From: Emticicia agri
GTDB taxonomy: Bacteria; Bacteroidota; Bacteroidia; Cytophagales; Spirosomataceae
DNA length: 64,000 nucleotides
Assembly (NCBI RefSeq): GCF_004168285.1
Contig: NZ_SEWF01000007.1
Location: 124,001 to 188,000 of the forward strand
Reading direction: 5' to 3'
Part shown: positions 53,475 to 63,126 of the stretch, piece by piece
How positions within the stretch are numbered: position 1 is the first letter of the stretch
Layout: each line of letters starts with the position of its first letter
Notes under the pieces: model-generated
Seen by the model: the letters and a program-made list of their open reading frames with translations, nothing else
The model's database searches: none
Told to the model about the DNA's origin: nothing
Translations under genes and position numbers: made by a program

Positions 53475-55865
53475 ATGAAATGTAGTTTTACTGTACTATT
53501 TGCTTTATTTAGTGTATCCATACTCTTTGCACAAAACAAAACTCAGGTGGTAAGAGGCAGTGTCATTGACCGCATTACCCGCCAGCCGATTGTAGGCGCC
53601 TCTGTACAGATTATAGGTACTACACAGGGGGTTATTACCGATGCCTCGGGTCTTTTCTCTATTCCTAATGTTACTATTGGCCGTCGTTCTATCAAATGTA
53701 GTTCTATCGGTTATGAAACTTATGTAAGCGAAGAATTTATTCTGAATTCTGCCAAAGAAGTGGTATTGACAATTGAGCTAAATGAAGCCACAGGAGATTT
53801 GCAGGAAGTAAAAATAACAGCTTCGCAAAACACAAGTCGCCCTGTAAATGACCTCGCTTTTGTGAGTGCGAGGTCTTTTACAGTAGAAGAAACGGAGCGG
53901 ATTCCGGCCTCTGTCAATGACCCCGGACGTATGGCATTGGCTTATCCGGGTGTAAAAGCAGGCAGAGACGAAAACGAAAATAAAATTGTAGTACGTGGCA
54001 ACTCTCCTTTTGGTATTCTTTGGCGTTTAGAAGGTATTGATGTGCCTAATCCGAATCACTTTGCACAACCGGGTTCTGGTGGTGGAGGTATCACGGTTTT
54101 TAGTGCACAGTTACTAAGCCGTTCTGACTTTTTTACGGGTGGTATGCCTGCCGAATATGGAAATGCCATTACAGGTGCTTTCGATATCCGGTTCAGAGAA
54201 GGCAATCGGCAAAAAAGAGAATACAGAACTAAAATAGGCTTATTAGGGCTCGATTTCTCAACAGAAGGTCCCATTGCCAAAGGCCGTTCGTCTTATTTAG
54301 TCAATTATCGCTACTCTACTTTAGGCTTATTGAGCCAGATGGGTTTTTATCTGGTAGGCGAACGGGTATCGAACCTTTTTCAGGATTTATCTTTCAATGT
54401 AGCTTTTCATAGTAAAGATGGCAAGAAAACCACTACCCTTTTTGGCTTAGGTGGTTTAAGTACTGAACATTATTTTCCGGTCGAAAATCCCGAAGAACGT
54501 GTATTGGGAAAAGCCGATAACTGGGAAGACAGAATCAGACCTGCCAATATGGGAGCTGTGGGCTTAACTCATACAAGCAATATCAACGAAAAATCATCAC
54601 TTAAGTATGTAGTGGCTGTTATTGGCAGTTCTATCAAACGTTTCTCTGATACACTCAGCCTGAAAGATGAAAGATTCAGGTATGATACACAAGCCTACAA
54701 AGAGTTTCGTTTGGCAGGTTCGGTGGCCTATAACTACAAATTCAGTAATAAAACCCGTTTAAAAACCGGAGGCATTCTGAATTACATTGATTTTGATTTC
54801 TTTAAAGAGACTGCCGCCCGAAAATCGGTCAGCGACGTCAATCAATTAAATGCAGGCAGAAAAGTTTCAGTAAATGGCAGTGGCAATACCCAGACAGCAC
54901 AGGCTTATGCGCAGATAGTACAGAATGTAGGCAAAGGCATAACCTTAAATGCCGGATTTCATTTCATGCACCTCTTTCTGAATAATACTTCTTCCATAGA
55001 ACCCCGTTTATCAATCCAGTATCGTTCGCCCAATGCGCATACTTTTAGTTTTGCGTATGGTTTATACAGCCAGTTGCTACCCATGAGTGCTTATTTCTAT
55101 ACCCGAAAGGATACAGTGGCCGGAGTAGTCAGCGAATCTAAACCTAACAGAAACTTATCATTCCCAAGGTCAAATCACTTTATTCTGAGCTATAATTATG
55201 TAACGCCGGGTCTCTGGAAATTTTCAGCAGAGGCTTATTATCAGCTATTAAACAAAATTCCGGTAGAGCCTAAAGCGGGCTCTTCTTACTGGATGCTCAA
55301 CTATGCTGATAATTTCCCCGAATTTGCCGTAATAAGTAAAGGCAAAGGCAGAAACTATGGCATTGATTTATCTGTTGAAAGATTTTTCTCTAAAAAATAC
55401 TATTTAGTACTTACAGGCTCTCTGTTTGATGCCAGGTACCAGACCGTTGACGGTAAATGGTATAATTCTTCATTTAATGACAAGTTCAGCACGGCACTTA
55501 CTTTTGGCCGCGAGTTTATATTTAAAAATGGCTCTGTTTTTCAGCTTGGGGCGAGGTCAATCTACAACGGTGGTTTCAGGTATACCCCGCTTGACGAAAC
55601 AGCGTCTGCCCAGGGAAAAACGTATATAATGCTGAAAGGTGCCGATTATTCATTGCAGGCACCTGCTTACTTTCGTATTGATGGCAGGATGTCTTACCGC
55701 ACCAATCGCCGGAAATATGCCACAGTAGTATCGTTAGATGTACAGAATGCTACCAATAAAATCAATATTACGAGTGTGCAATATAACAGTATAGAAAACC
55801 GGCTAGAGGCTCGCAAAACAGGCAATGGTCTGGTACCTGTGCTGAGTTTTCAGATAGACTTTTAA
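53475..55865 (+). CDS. TonB-dependent receptor with CarboxypepD_reg-like domain, copy 1
   Basis: This 796-residue outer-membrane receptor has a signal peptide (MKCSFTVLFALFSVSILFAQ) at ATG 53475; the frame runs eight codons further upstream. The N-terminal carboxypeptidase-regulatory-like beta domain (VVRGSVIDRITRQPIVGASVQ) is followed by a plug domain (NPGRMALAYPGVKAG-like region; NKIVVRGNSPFGILWRLEGI) and the C-terminal 22-strand barrel ending VPVLSFQIDF. It is not SusC-length (about 1000 residues) and there is no SusD next to it; instead DUF4249 lipoproteins follow after 145 bp. The ligand is unknown. Confidence 0.9.
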   Translation: MKCSFTVLFALFSVSILFAQNKTQVVRGSVIDRITRQPIVGASVQIIGTTQGVITDASGLFSIPNVTIGRRSIKCSSIGYETYVSEEFILNSAKEVVLTIELNEATGDLQEVKITASQNTSRPVNDLAFVSARSFTVEETERIPASVNDPGRMALAYPGVKAGRDENENKIVVRGNSPFGILWRLEGIDVPNPNHFAQPGSGGGGITVFSAQLLSRSDFFTGGMPAEYGNAITGAFDIRFREGNRQKREYRTKIGLLGLDFSTEGPIAKGRSSYLVNYRYSTLGLLSQMGFYLVGERVSNLFQDLSFNVAFHSKDGKKTTTLFGLGGLSTEHYFPVENPEERVLGKADNWEDRIRPANMGAVGLTHTSNINEKSSLKYVVAVIGSSIKRFSDTLSLKDERFRYDTQAYKEFRLAGSVAYNYKFSNKTRLKTGGILNYIDFDFFKETAARKSVSDVNQLNAGRKVSVNGSGNTQTAQAYAQIVQNVGKGITLNAGFHFMHLFLNNTSSIEPRLSIQYRSPNAHTFSFAYGLYSQLLPMSAYFYTRKDTVAGVVSESKPNRNLSFPRSNHFILSYNYVTPGLWKFSAEAYYQLLNKIPVEPKAGSSYWMLNYADNFPEFAVISKGKGRNYGIDLSVERFFSKKYYLVLTGSLFDARYQTVDGKWYNSSFNDKFSTALTFGREFIFKNGSVFQLGARSIYNGGFRYTPLDETASAQGKTYIMLKGADYSLQAPAYFRIDGRMSYRTNRRKYATVVSLDVQNATNKINITSVQYNSIENRLEARKTGNGLVPVLSFQIDF

Positions 55866-55903
55866 ATCTATCTGTATAAAAGCCGCTTTTCACCATCATA
55901 ATC

Positions 55904-55927
55904 AGGTATTTCATCTATAAAATACCT
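55904..55927 (+). terminator. Hairpin after the first TonB receptor
   Basis: An 8-bp perfect stem (AGGTATTT / AAATACCT) with an eight-base loop is present, but there is no T tract; attenuation is as likely as termination. Confidence 0.35.
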
Positions 55928-55967
55928 CTATCATACATTATTAATTTCTAATCTGTCTTTGAATATT

Positions 55968-55975
55968 TATATTTG
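55968..55975 (+). promoter_or_regulatory. Putative -7 promoter box for the DUF4249 array
   Basis: TATATTTG lies 35 nt before the first DUF4249 gene, suggesting that the array and the second receptor have their own promoter. Confidence 0.55.
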
Positions 55976-56010
55976 TCAGTTATACAATTTATTTAGTCTG
56001 TGTCTATTCT

Positions 56011-57054
56011 ATGATGTCTTTATTCTCAAAAATAGCGGTCATTACCCTTGTGCTATTCGCTGGTGCTTGTGTAACTCCATTTGAGATGAATGTATCAAGT
56101 GCAAAGAAATATCTGGTAGTAGAAGGCAATCTGACAGACACAGACGAAGAACAAAACATTACTATTCATGAAACCTACAATTTCGAAAAAGACTCTTATA
56201 ATGTTCCGACCTTGAACCTGAAAGTTGAAATTGTAATCAATGGTTCTGAAACAGTCCGCTCTACTGAAAAAGGCAATGGTAGTTATGTTTTCCCTTACGG
56301 TTTTCGTATATATCCGGGTACTGCTTATCAATTAAGAATTACAAAACCTGATGGTACGGTTTATGAATCAAGTGAAGAAAAAACTACACAGGTACCTGCC
56401 ATTGACCGGATTTTTGATGAATTTGAATCACAGGGCATAGCAGGCGAATTGAGAGACATACCCGCCAATTATATTTATTTAGATTTCAAGGATAATCCCG
56501 AGGAAAAAGATTACTATGTCTGGACATGGAAATTGTGGGAACGCCAATACTATTGCTACACCAATTACTACGATTTCTCTTGTGACAGCGAATGTTGGGA
56601 AATATTGTATAACAAAGATTTTAACGTTTTCAGCGATGTTTATGCTAACGGCAAAAGTAATTACGGAAAGTTAATTGGCAAGATACCTTTTTACTCGTTC
56701 GATGGAGCACTTCTTGAAATTGAACAAAAGACTATATCAGCACAGGTATATCAGTATTTTAAACTGGTAAGTGAGCAGTCGCAGAAGAGTGGCACACTGG
56801 TAGATACGCCACCTGCGGCCATTGTAGGGAATATAAAAAATATCCATGATATTACCGAGCCCGTAGCAGGGGTATTTTCGGTAGCAAGTATAGTAAAACA
56901 AAAATATTGGTTAGACCGTAAGAATGGTTATGGCAAGGCTGTACCTGTAAATGTGCTGGGTCGGGCACCAGTTCCGGCACCCAATGCACGACCTTATCCT
57001 TGTGTGGAAGGACCCGGACGTACGCCCTGGAAACCGGAAGGGTGGATAAACTGA
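56011..57054 (+). CDS. DUF4249 family lipoprotein, paralogue 1
   Basis: This 347-residue lipoprotein has acceptor Cys20 (LVLFAGAC). DUF4249 is a Bacteroidota family usually encoded next to TonB-dependent receptors; it is thought to be surface-exposed and to help receptor function, but the role is not established. Shared segments: VVEGNLTDTDEEQNITI, YPGTAYQLRI, WTWKLWERQ, FNVFSDVYANGK and the final KPEGWIN. It is the most divergent of the four and lacks the CxxC-GRYF insertion of the others. Paralogue 2 starts 35 nt downstream. Confidence 0.88.
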   Translation: MMSLFSKIAVITLVLFAGACVTPFEMNVSSAKKYLVVEGNLTDTDEEQNITIHETYNFEKDSYNVPTLNLKVEIVINGSETVRSTEKGNGSYVFPYGFRIYPGTAYQLRITKPDGTVYESSEEKTTQVPAIDRIFDEFESQGIAGELRDIPANYIYLDFKDNPEEKDYYVWTWKLWERQYYCYTNYYDFSCDSECWEILYNKDFNVFSDVYANGKSNYGKLIGKIPFYSFDGALLEIEQKTISAQVYQYFKLVSEQSQKSGTLVDTPPAAIVGNIKNIHDITEPVAGVFSVASIVKQKYWLDRKNGYGKAVPVNVLGRAPVPAPNARPYPCVEGPGRTPWKPEGWIN

Positions 57055-57089
57055 AACATACAACTATAGATAAAATTTCCATTTGACTA

Positions 57090-58232
57090 ATGCGTACAAA
57101 AATAAAGGGGTTGATTCTTGTAATAGGCTTGTGGATAGGCTCGTGCGTTGAGCCTTTTGAAATAAGTTTTCCGCAAGGTAAAAAAATCCTCACAGTAGAT
57201 GCTACCATTATTGATACTACTGAAGAGCAGTTTTTTACGATTACTGAATCTGAAAGCCGGAATAGTGTAACTTATTCGTTTCCTATCAGGCAAGCCAGAG
57301 TTGAAGTATTGGTTAATCAAACAGAAAAGGTATTGCTTACCGAAAAAAATCCCGGTATTTATGCTCTACCGAGGTCGTTTCAGTTAAAAATAGGTAATAG
57401 CTATAAACTTTTGTTTGAGAAGTCAGACGGAACAAAATATGAATCAGGAGAAGAAATCATGACCAGTGTACCTGATATTGATCGGGTATATGATGAGTTC
57501 AGGATGAGAGGCAGTGAAACACAAACAGGTTATGACCCGGCATCTTATATTTATTTAGATACAACAGATCCCGCTGACGAAAAAAATAATTATGTGTGGT
57601 CATGGAAATTGTGGGAGAAACAGAGTATCTGTAAATCTTGTGTGGGTGGCCGATATTTTACTTCACCACCACCTCTGGGAAAATGTGAAAGCGAAGAAAA
57701 GTATAAAGATGTGCCATATTTTGATTATGCCTGCGACGGCAATTGCTGGGATATATTTTATAATAAAACCATTAATGTGTTCAGCGACATCTTTAGCAAC
57801 GGGAAACCCATTATAGGGCGGTTAATAGCTAAAATACCTTATCATCTGCGAGAAGGAGCTTTGCTTGAAATCAAACAGCAATCTGTTTCGGCTGCCGCTT
57901 ATAGGTATTTAAAACTTTTAGTTGACCAGGCACAGAATACAGGTAGCCTGGTTGATACGCCTCCGGCAGCAGTGATTGGCAATATCAGAAATGTAGCGAA
58001 TCCTGATGAGGAAACTGCCGGATTTTTCATGGTTTCAGGCGTACGGACACTCAGATACTGGTTAAACCGTGAGAATGCCAGAGAAAGTGAAGCTGTTCCG
58101 ACAGGTATTATCGGGCATCAGATTTATTATGAACCTAACTCATTACCACCTGACCCACCGAGACCTCCTTTAGCTCCATGTGTACCGGGTAAGTACCGGA
58201 CAAACGTGAAGCCGGAGGGCTGGATTGATTAA
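57090..58232 (+). CDS. DUF4249 family lipoprotein, paralogue 2
   Basis: This 380-residue lipoprotein has Cys19 in the lipobox (LWIGSCVEPF). The middle carries a Cys-rich insertion (CKSCVGGRYFTSPPPLGKC, then YACDGNCW) that paralogue 1 lacks, possibly a metal- or disulfide-stabilised loop. The conserved end is KPEGWID. Spacing to the next gene is 26 nt, consistent with one operon. It is clearly homologous to its three neighbours, but with many substitutions, so the duplications are old. Confidence 0.9.
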   Translation: MRTKIKGLILVIGLWIGSCVEPFEISFPQGKKILTVDATIIDTTEEQFFTITESESRNSVTYSFPIRQARVEVLVNQTEKVLLTEKNPGIYALPRSFQLKIGNSYKLLFEKSDGTKYESGEEIMTSVPDIDRVYDEFRMRGSETQTGYDPASYIYLDTTDPADEKNNYVWSWKLWEKQSICKSCVGGRYFTSPPPLGKCESEEKYKDVPYFDYACDGNCWDIFYNKTINVFSDIFSNGKPIIGRLIAKIPYHLREGALLEIKQQSVSAAAYRYLKLLVDQAQNTGSLVDTPPAAVIGNIRNVANPDEETAGFFMVSGVRTLRYWLNRENARESEAVPTGIIGHQIYYEPNSLPPDPPRPPLAPCVPGKYRTNVKPEGWID

Positions 58233-58258
58233 ACGATAATCAAATTAAAATTAATAAA

Positions 58259-59389
58259 ATGCTCAAAAGCAAAAGTTTTTTACTCCTACTGTGTGTCTGT
58301 TTGATGTTTTACGCTTGTGTTGAACCTTTTAGTTTAGGAGGACAGCAAGAACGAAGAATATTAACAGTTGATGCTACTATTACCGACTTAGCTGATGAGC
58401 AGATAGTTAAACTTACGGAATCTTTTAGCAGTGGCAACGTAGTATATGCGCTACCTGTTACAAAAGCTAAGGTAGAAATTGTAATCAATGGTAATGAAAG
58501 GGTGCTTCTGACTGAAAGGGCCGGAGGGGAATATGTTTTACCTATTTCATTTCATACAAGAGTAGGCGAAAAATATAAACTGGTTTTTCAGAAAGAAGAC
58601 GGAACCAGCTATGAGTCAACTGAAGAACGCCAGAGTGTAGTCTCTGATATTACCAGAGTGTATAATGAATTCAAGGCCGATGGCATTAAAACGACCTCTT
58701 TAGATAAGCCGGCTCATTATGTATATATTGACACCAATGACCCTGCCAATGAAAAGAACAATTATATGTGGTCGTGGAAACTGTGGGAAAGACAAAACGT
58801 TTGTATGACCTGTACCGGTGGCAGATATTTTACTTCCCCTGCTCCTGCGCGTTGCAGATTAGAGCCTGCTTTCTCGGAAGTAACCTATGACTATTATTGT
58901 GCTGAATCTTGCTGGCAGATTTTTTATAATGAAGAGTTGAATGTTTTCAGTGATGTCTATTCTAACGGTCAACCGATTGTAGGCAGGCTCGTGGGAAAAA
59001 TCCCCTATTATTCTTCAATGGGTGCTTTGCTTGAAATCAAACAACAATCTATTTCATCATCGGCTTATCAGTATATGAAACTATTAGCCAATCAGGTTCA
59101 AAATAATGGTAGCCTGGTAGATACGCCTCCTGCAGCTATTATTGGCAATATAAGAAATGTAGCTAAATCTGACGAAGCCGTGGCGGGTTTCTTTATGGTA
59201 ACAAGTGTTCGTACTCAAAAATATTGGTTAGATAAACAAAATGCAGATGTGCTGGTAACACCTATAGGCGTTGTTGACCATCCTGTTAATTTTGAGCCTT
59301 CAGCCGGAGACCCCAGACGCCCTCCTGCAGCTCCTTGCGAAGAAAGCAGAGTTCGTACCCGTTTCAAACCTGAGGGTTGGATAAATTAG
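58259..59389 (+). CDS. DUF4249 family lipoprotein, paralogue 3
   Basis: This 376-residue lipoprotein has Cys20 in the lipobox (LMFYACVEPF). It is close to paralogue 2 in the region TNDPANEKNNYMWSWKLWERQ and the insertion CMTCTGGRYFTSPAPARC. It ends KPEGWIN with the stop right after, as in paralogues 1 and 2. Paralogue 4 begins 22 nt later. Confidence 0.9.
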   Translation: MLKSKSFLLLLCVCLMFYACVEPFSLGGQQERRILTVDATITDLADEQIVKLTESFSSGNVVYALPVTKAKVEIVINGNERVLLTERAGGEYVLPISFHTRVGEKYKLVFQKEDGTSYESTEERQSVVSDITRVYNEFKADGIKTTSLDKPAHYVYIDTNDPANEKNNYMWSWKLWERQNVCMTCTGGRYFTSPAPARCRLEPAFSEVTYDYYCAESCWQIFYNEELNVFSDVYSNGQPIVGRLVGKIPYYSSMGALLEIKQQSISSSAYQYMKLLANQVQNNGSLVDTPPAAIIGNIRNVAKSDEAVAGFFMVTSVRTQKYWLDKQNADVLVTPIGVVDHPVNFEPSAGDPRRPPAAPCEESRVRTRFKPEGWIN

Positions 59390-59411
59390 TGAAATTTAAA
59401 AAACTTTAGAA

Positions 59412-60599
59412 ATGACCCGCATTACATCTGTTATTTCTCTCTCAATGATTTTGTGGGTTTGCTCGTGTATAGAGCCATTCCCCTTAACTTTTAATGGCAA
59501 TAAGGTTATTTTTACAGTTGAAGCTACGCTTACAGACATCGACGAGCCTCAGAAAATTAAAATAGCTGAATCTATTTCTTACGAGCGAAATACCTATTCA
59601 TTGCCGGTTTTAGAAGCCAAAGTTGAGATATTGGTAGATAATAAAGAGAAAATCATGCTTACCGAACAGGAAAATGGAGTCTATGCGCTTCCAGCTTCTT
59701 TTCGTACCAAAACAGGTAGTACCTATCAGTTATTCATTCAGAGGGTTGATGGCTCTCAGTATAAGTCAGGTATAGAAACAATGGTTAGTGTCTCTGATAT
59801 TACCGGAGTTTATGATGAATTTGTTTTTGAAGGCATACCAAGAGGAGAGTTTTATATCCCGGCCAATTATGTCTACATTGATACACCCGACCCCGTCGGT
59901 CAGAAAAATAATTATATGTGGACCTGGAAATTGTGGGAATTGCAGGAGATATGTGTTACCTGCGCAAATGGCAGGTATTTTAAGACGGGAGCCTTACGAG
60001 ACGCCCAGGGGTGTAGAAAAGAAACCGGGTTGCTCAATCAGTGGTTCGATTATTTTTGTAACGGTGATTGTTGGGATTTGTTTTTCAGTAAAGAGCTGAA
60101 TGTATTCAGTGATATCTATACCAATGGCAATTTAATTACCGGAAAATTAGTTGCAAAAATCCCTTACTATCAGGAAGAAGGAGGTCTGATAGAAATACAG
60201 CAGCAATCTGTTTCGCCAGATGCTTACCGTTATTTTAAACTCATAGCAGACCAGGTACAGAGTAACGGAAACCTGGTAGATACCCCTCCCTCAGGAATCA
60301 TCGGTAATGTGAAGAATATCAATAATGCCAATGAGCCTGTTGCCGGGTTATTTATGGTTACCAGCATAAAAAAAAGAAAATATTGGATTGACCGTAAAAG
60401 TGCCAAAGGAAAAGCATTTCCTATCGGTTTATTAGACCATACGATTATACCGGAGCCCCCTGATGACCTCGACCCTGAAAGGCCTCCGCTTGTACCGTGT
60501 ATTGAAGGCCCGACCCGAACCAAAATTAAACCGGAAGGTTGGATTGACCGAGTTAAAAAAAAAATAAAATACATTCATTTATCATTTACCATCAATTGA
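59412..60599 (+). CDS. DUF4249 family lipoprotein, paralogue 4, with extended C-terminus
   Basis: This 395-residue lipoprotein has Cys19 (LWVCSCIEPF). The CxxC-GRYF insertion is present but altered (CVTCANGRYFKTGALRDAQ). After the conserved end KPEGWID the frame continues 16 residues (RVKKKIKYIHLSFTIN); the codon after GWID is CGA, one C/T change from TGA, where the other three stop. The extension crosses an A10 run (60555-60564). It ends only 12 nt before the second TonB receptor, so coupling is likely. Confidence 0.9.
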   Translation: MTRITSVISLSMILWVCSCIEPFPLTFNGNKVIFTVEATLTDIDEPQKIKIAESISYERNTYSLPVLEAKVEILVDNKEKIMLTEQENGVYALPASFRTKTGSTYQLFIQRVDGSQYKSGIETMVSVSDITGVYDEFVFEGIPRGEFYIPANYVYIDTPDPVGQKNNYMWTWKLWELQEICVTCANGRYFKTGALRDAQGCRKETGLLNQWFDYFCNGDCWDLFFSKELNVFSDIYTNGNLITGKLVAKIPYYQEEGGLIEIQQQSVSPDAYRYFKLIADQVQSNGNLVDTPPSGIIGNVKNINNANEPVAGLFMVTSIKKRKYWIDRKSAKGKAFPIGLLDHTIIPEPPDDLDPERPPLVPCIEGPTRTKIKPEGWIDRVKKKIKYIHLSFTIN

Positions 60600-60611
60600 T
60601 TATTCAGAACA

Positions 60612-62999
60612 ATGAAGAAAATTTACCTTATCACTTCATTTTTGCTATTCACCATAGCCGCCAACGCACAGGTTTACTATCGTTTTAGTGGCTATGTAAG
60701 AGATACTATTGATGGCAAGCCTTTAGTCAAAGCCTCAATCAATGTTGATTTTGGCAAGTTCGGGGCTGTTACCGATGAAAATGGCTTTTTTGACATAAAT
60801 ATTCCCTCAGGCGAACACGCCGTAACCATAAAGTTTGTTGGTTATCGTCCTGTAAGAGATGGTTTCAGAATCTTATCAGATATCAGGCGTAACTATGCTT
60901 TAGGACGGTTAGAAAATGAACTCGAAGAGGTAATCGTATCAAGCAAAGGTGTAGAAGCCAACGTACAACGCCCCTTGTTAGGCGTAAATCAGTTGAATAT
61001 TAAAACTCTCCGTAAACTCCCTGCTGCGGTTGGTGAGGTTGACATTCTGAGAGGGTTACAGATGCTTCCGGGTGTAACCAGTGTAGGAGAAGCTTCAAAT
61101 GGGGTTAATATCAGAGGAGGTACTACCGACCAGAATTTACTTTTGTTAGATGATATTCCTATTTTCAATCCTACACACATGTTTGGTTTGTTCACGGCAT
61201 TCCCGTCTGAAGCGGCATCAGGGGTTGAGGTTTATAAAGGAAATACCCCTGCTCGCTTTGGTGGTAGAGCAGCCGCAGTAATGGATGTAACCCTTGCGCA
61301 GCCTTCATTAGATAAATTCAAGATGAATGGTGGCATCAGTTTAGTTTCCAATCGTTTGACATTAGATATGCCTATTATAAAAGATAAATTAGGCATTATG
61401 ATATCAGGCCGGGCTTCTTACAATGATTTCCTGCTACCACTTGCCTCTAAGAAATTAGATGATATAAAAGCCAATTTTGCCGATCTGGTAGGGAAAGTAT
61501 TCTGGCGTTTAAACAGCAAAAATACCATTACTGCTTCGGGCTATTATAGTAAAGATTTTTTCCAGACCGAACTCCTGGGCGGAATCGGTAATATCAATGC
61601 TACTTCTACGCAGTATGACTACCGCAGCAGAAGTTTTTCGGCACGTTGGTTTTATGCTATCTCACCTAAATTAAACCTGCAAACTACGGTGGTCTCAGCG
61701 TATTATATTCCAAAAACTTTGTTACCTGAGCTTAACACTGACAACAAGGTTGTACTCTTATCAGACATAGATTATAAACAAGCCAAGACCAACCTCAATT
61801 ATTCGTTAGATAAGCATAATATTGAAGTAGGTTTAAGTGCTACTAAATACAAAGTTGGCCCCGGCGAATTACAACCCGGTACCAGCAAAAGTGTGTTAGC
61901 CCTGAAAACCCCTGATGAATATTCTTTAGAAACCGGTATCCATGCTGAAGATGAAATTACTCTTTCGCCTAAAACTACCTTTTCTGTGGGTGTCAGATAC
62001 TCACAGTTTTTCGCTTTGGGGCCTTCTAATGTACAAATCTATGCTCCCGGAGAACCTAAAGACGCCTTATCAGTGCGTGATACCGTTTTTTATCCCAAAG
62101 GCAAAGTCATTCAGTCGTATGGAGGTTTTGAACCAAGAGTAGGTCTGAAATATTCGATTAGCGAAAAAACCTCTGTTAAAGTGGGCTATAATATCATGCG
62201 CCAGTATATGCAGGTAGTAACCAATACCACTACTCCCCTACCAACCTCTCGCTGGAAAACATCCGACCCCCATATTCGTCCGCAGGTAAGTTCATTAATG
62301 GCAGCAGGAGTATTCCATAATTTACCGGGCAATGTATATGAGCTTTCGGTGGAGGGATATTACCGCACCACCAACAATATCATCGATTATAAACCCGGCG
62401 CAGATTTTTTATTAGATTCTCATCCTGAAATGCAATTATTGCAAGGTAAAAACCGCTCTTATGGTTTAGAAGTGATGTTTTCAAAGAAAAAAGGCGAAAT
62501 GACAGGTTGGGTAAACTATACTTATTCCCGCTCATTAAATCAGGTTTCGGAAGGAAATAGTTTTGGAGAGCAGATAAACTTCGGGAAATGGTATGCGGCT
62601 AACTACGACAGACCACACTCTTTTAATGCTTCTGTCATTATCAACCAAGGCAAACACCACGATTTTTCATTCAATTTCTCTTACAGTACCGGACGTCCGT
62701 TTACCATGCCGGAAGGATTCATTATCTATCAGGGTACCAGTTATCCATATTATGGCGTACGCAACAATGCCCGCCTGCCTGACTATCACCGCCTTGATTT
62801 TGCCTGGAATATCTATCAGCCAAGCATGAAAGATAAACGTTTTAAAGGCAACTGGACATTCACGGTATTTAACCTCTATGGCAAGAAAAATGCCTACTCG
62901 GTATTTATCCGTACACAAGGTACAGCAGTTACCGCTTATAAATTAGTTGTTTTTGGCGCACCAATTGTGTCTTTGTCCTATAATTTCAGATTTATGTAA
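60612..62999 (+). CDS. TonB-dependent receptor with CarboxypepD_reg-like domain, copy 2
   Basis: This 795-residue outer-membrane receptor has a signal peptide (MKKIYLITSFLLFTIAANAQ). The regulatory-like domain (YYRFSGYVRDTIDGKPLVKAS) is followed by a plug (VNIRGGTTDQNLLLLDDIPIFNPTHMFG, LFTAFPSEAASGVEVYKGNTPARFGG) and a barrel ending VSLSYNFRFM. It is the last gene of the probable DUF4249 operon and is followed by a strong terminator. It is not closely similar to copy 1 in the plug, so the two receptors probably take different ligands or partners. Confidence 0.92.
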   Translation: MKKIYLITSFLLFTIAANAQVYYRFSGYVRDTIDGKPLVKASINVDFGKFGAVTDENGFFDINIPSGEHAVTIKFVGYRPVRDGFRILSDIRRNYALGRLENELEEVIVSSKGVEANVQRPLLGVNQLNIKTLRKLPAAVGEVDILRGLQMLPGVTSVGEASNGVNIRGGTTDQNLLLLDDIPIFNPTHMFGLFTAFPSEAASGVEVYKGNTPARFGGRAAAVMDVTLAQPSLDKFKMNGGISLVSNRLTLDMPIIKDKLGIMISGRASYNDFLLPLASKKLDDIKANFADLVGKVFWRLNSKNTITASGYYSKDFFQTELLGGIGNINATSTQYDYRSRSFSARWFYAISPKLNLQTTVVSAYYIPKTLLPELNTDNKVVLLSDIDYKQAKTNLNYSLDKHNIEVGLSATKYKVGPGELQPGTSKSVLALKTPDEYSLETGIHAEDEITLSPKTTFSVGVRYSQFFALGPSNVQIYAPGEPKDALSVRDTVFYPKGKVIQSYGGFEPRVGLKYSISEKTSVKVGYNIMRQYMQVVTNTTTPLPTSRWKTSDPHIRPQVSSLMAAGVFHNLPGNVYELSVEGYYRTTNNIIDYKPGADFLLDSHPEMQLLQGKNRSYGLEVMFSKKKGEMTGWVNYTYSRSLNQVSEGNSFGEQINFGKWYAANYDRPHSFNASVIINQGKHHDFSFNFSYSTGRPFTMPEGFIIYQGTSYPYYGVRNNARLPDYHRLDFAWNIYQPSMKDKRFKGNWTFTVFNLYGKKNAYSVFIRTQGTAVTAYKLVVFGAPIVSLSYNFRFM

Positions 63000-63025
63000 A
63001 ATAGCATTGTTGCCATATTTTATAG

Positions 63026-63054
63026 AAGGTCCTCCCATAAAGAGGACTTTTTTT
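63026..63054 (+). terminator. Terminator after the second TonB receptor
   Basis: A 9-bp stem with one G-T pair (left 63026-63034, right 63042-63050) has a T7 tail. Confidence 0.85.
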
Positions 63055-63126
63055 ATGGCTACGCAACCCTCTCAGCCATATCTGCATCTACTTACTGAAC
63101 TAACAAATTTAATCTTCTCTGAAATT

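Noticed and set aside
62947-63126. N-terminal extension of the small exported protein
   Set aside because: It overlaps the end of the TonB receptor in another frame and lacks a signal peptide; the ATG at 63127 gives a clear one.
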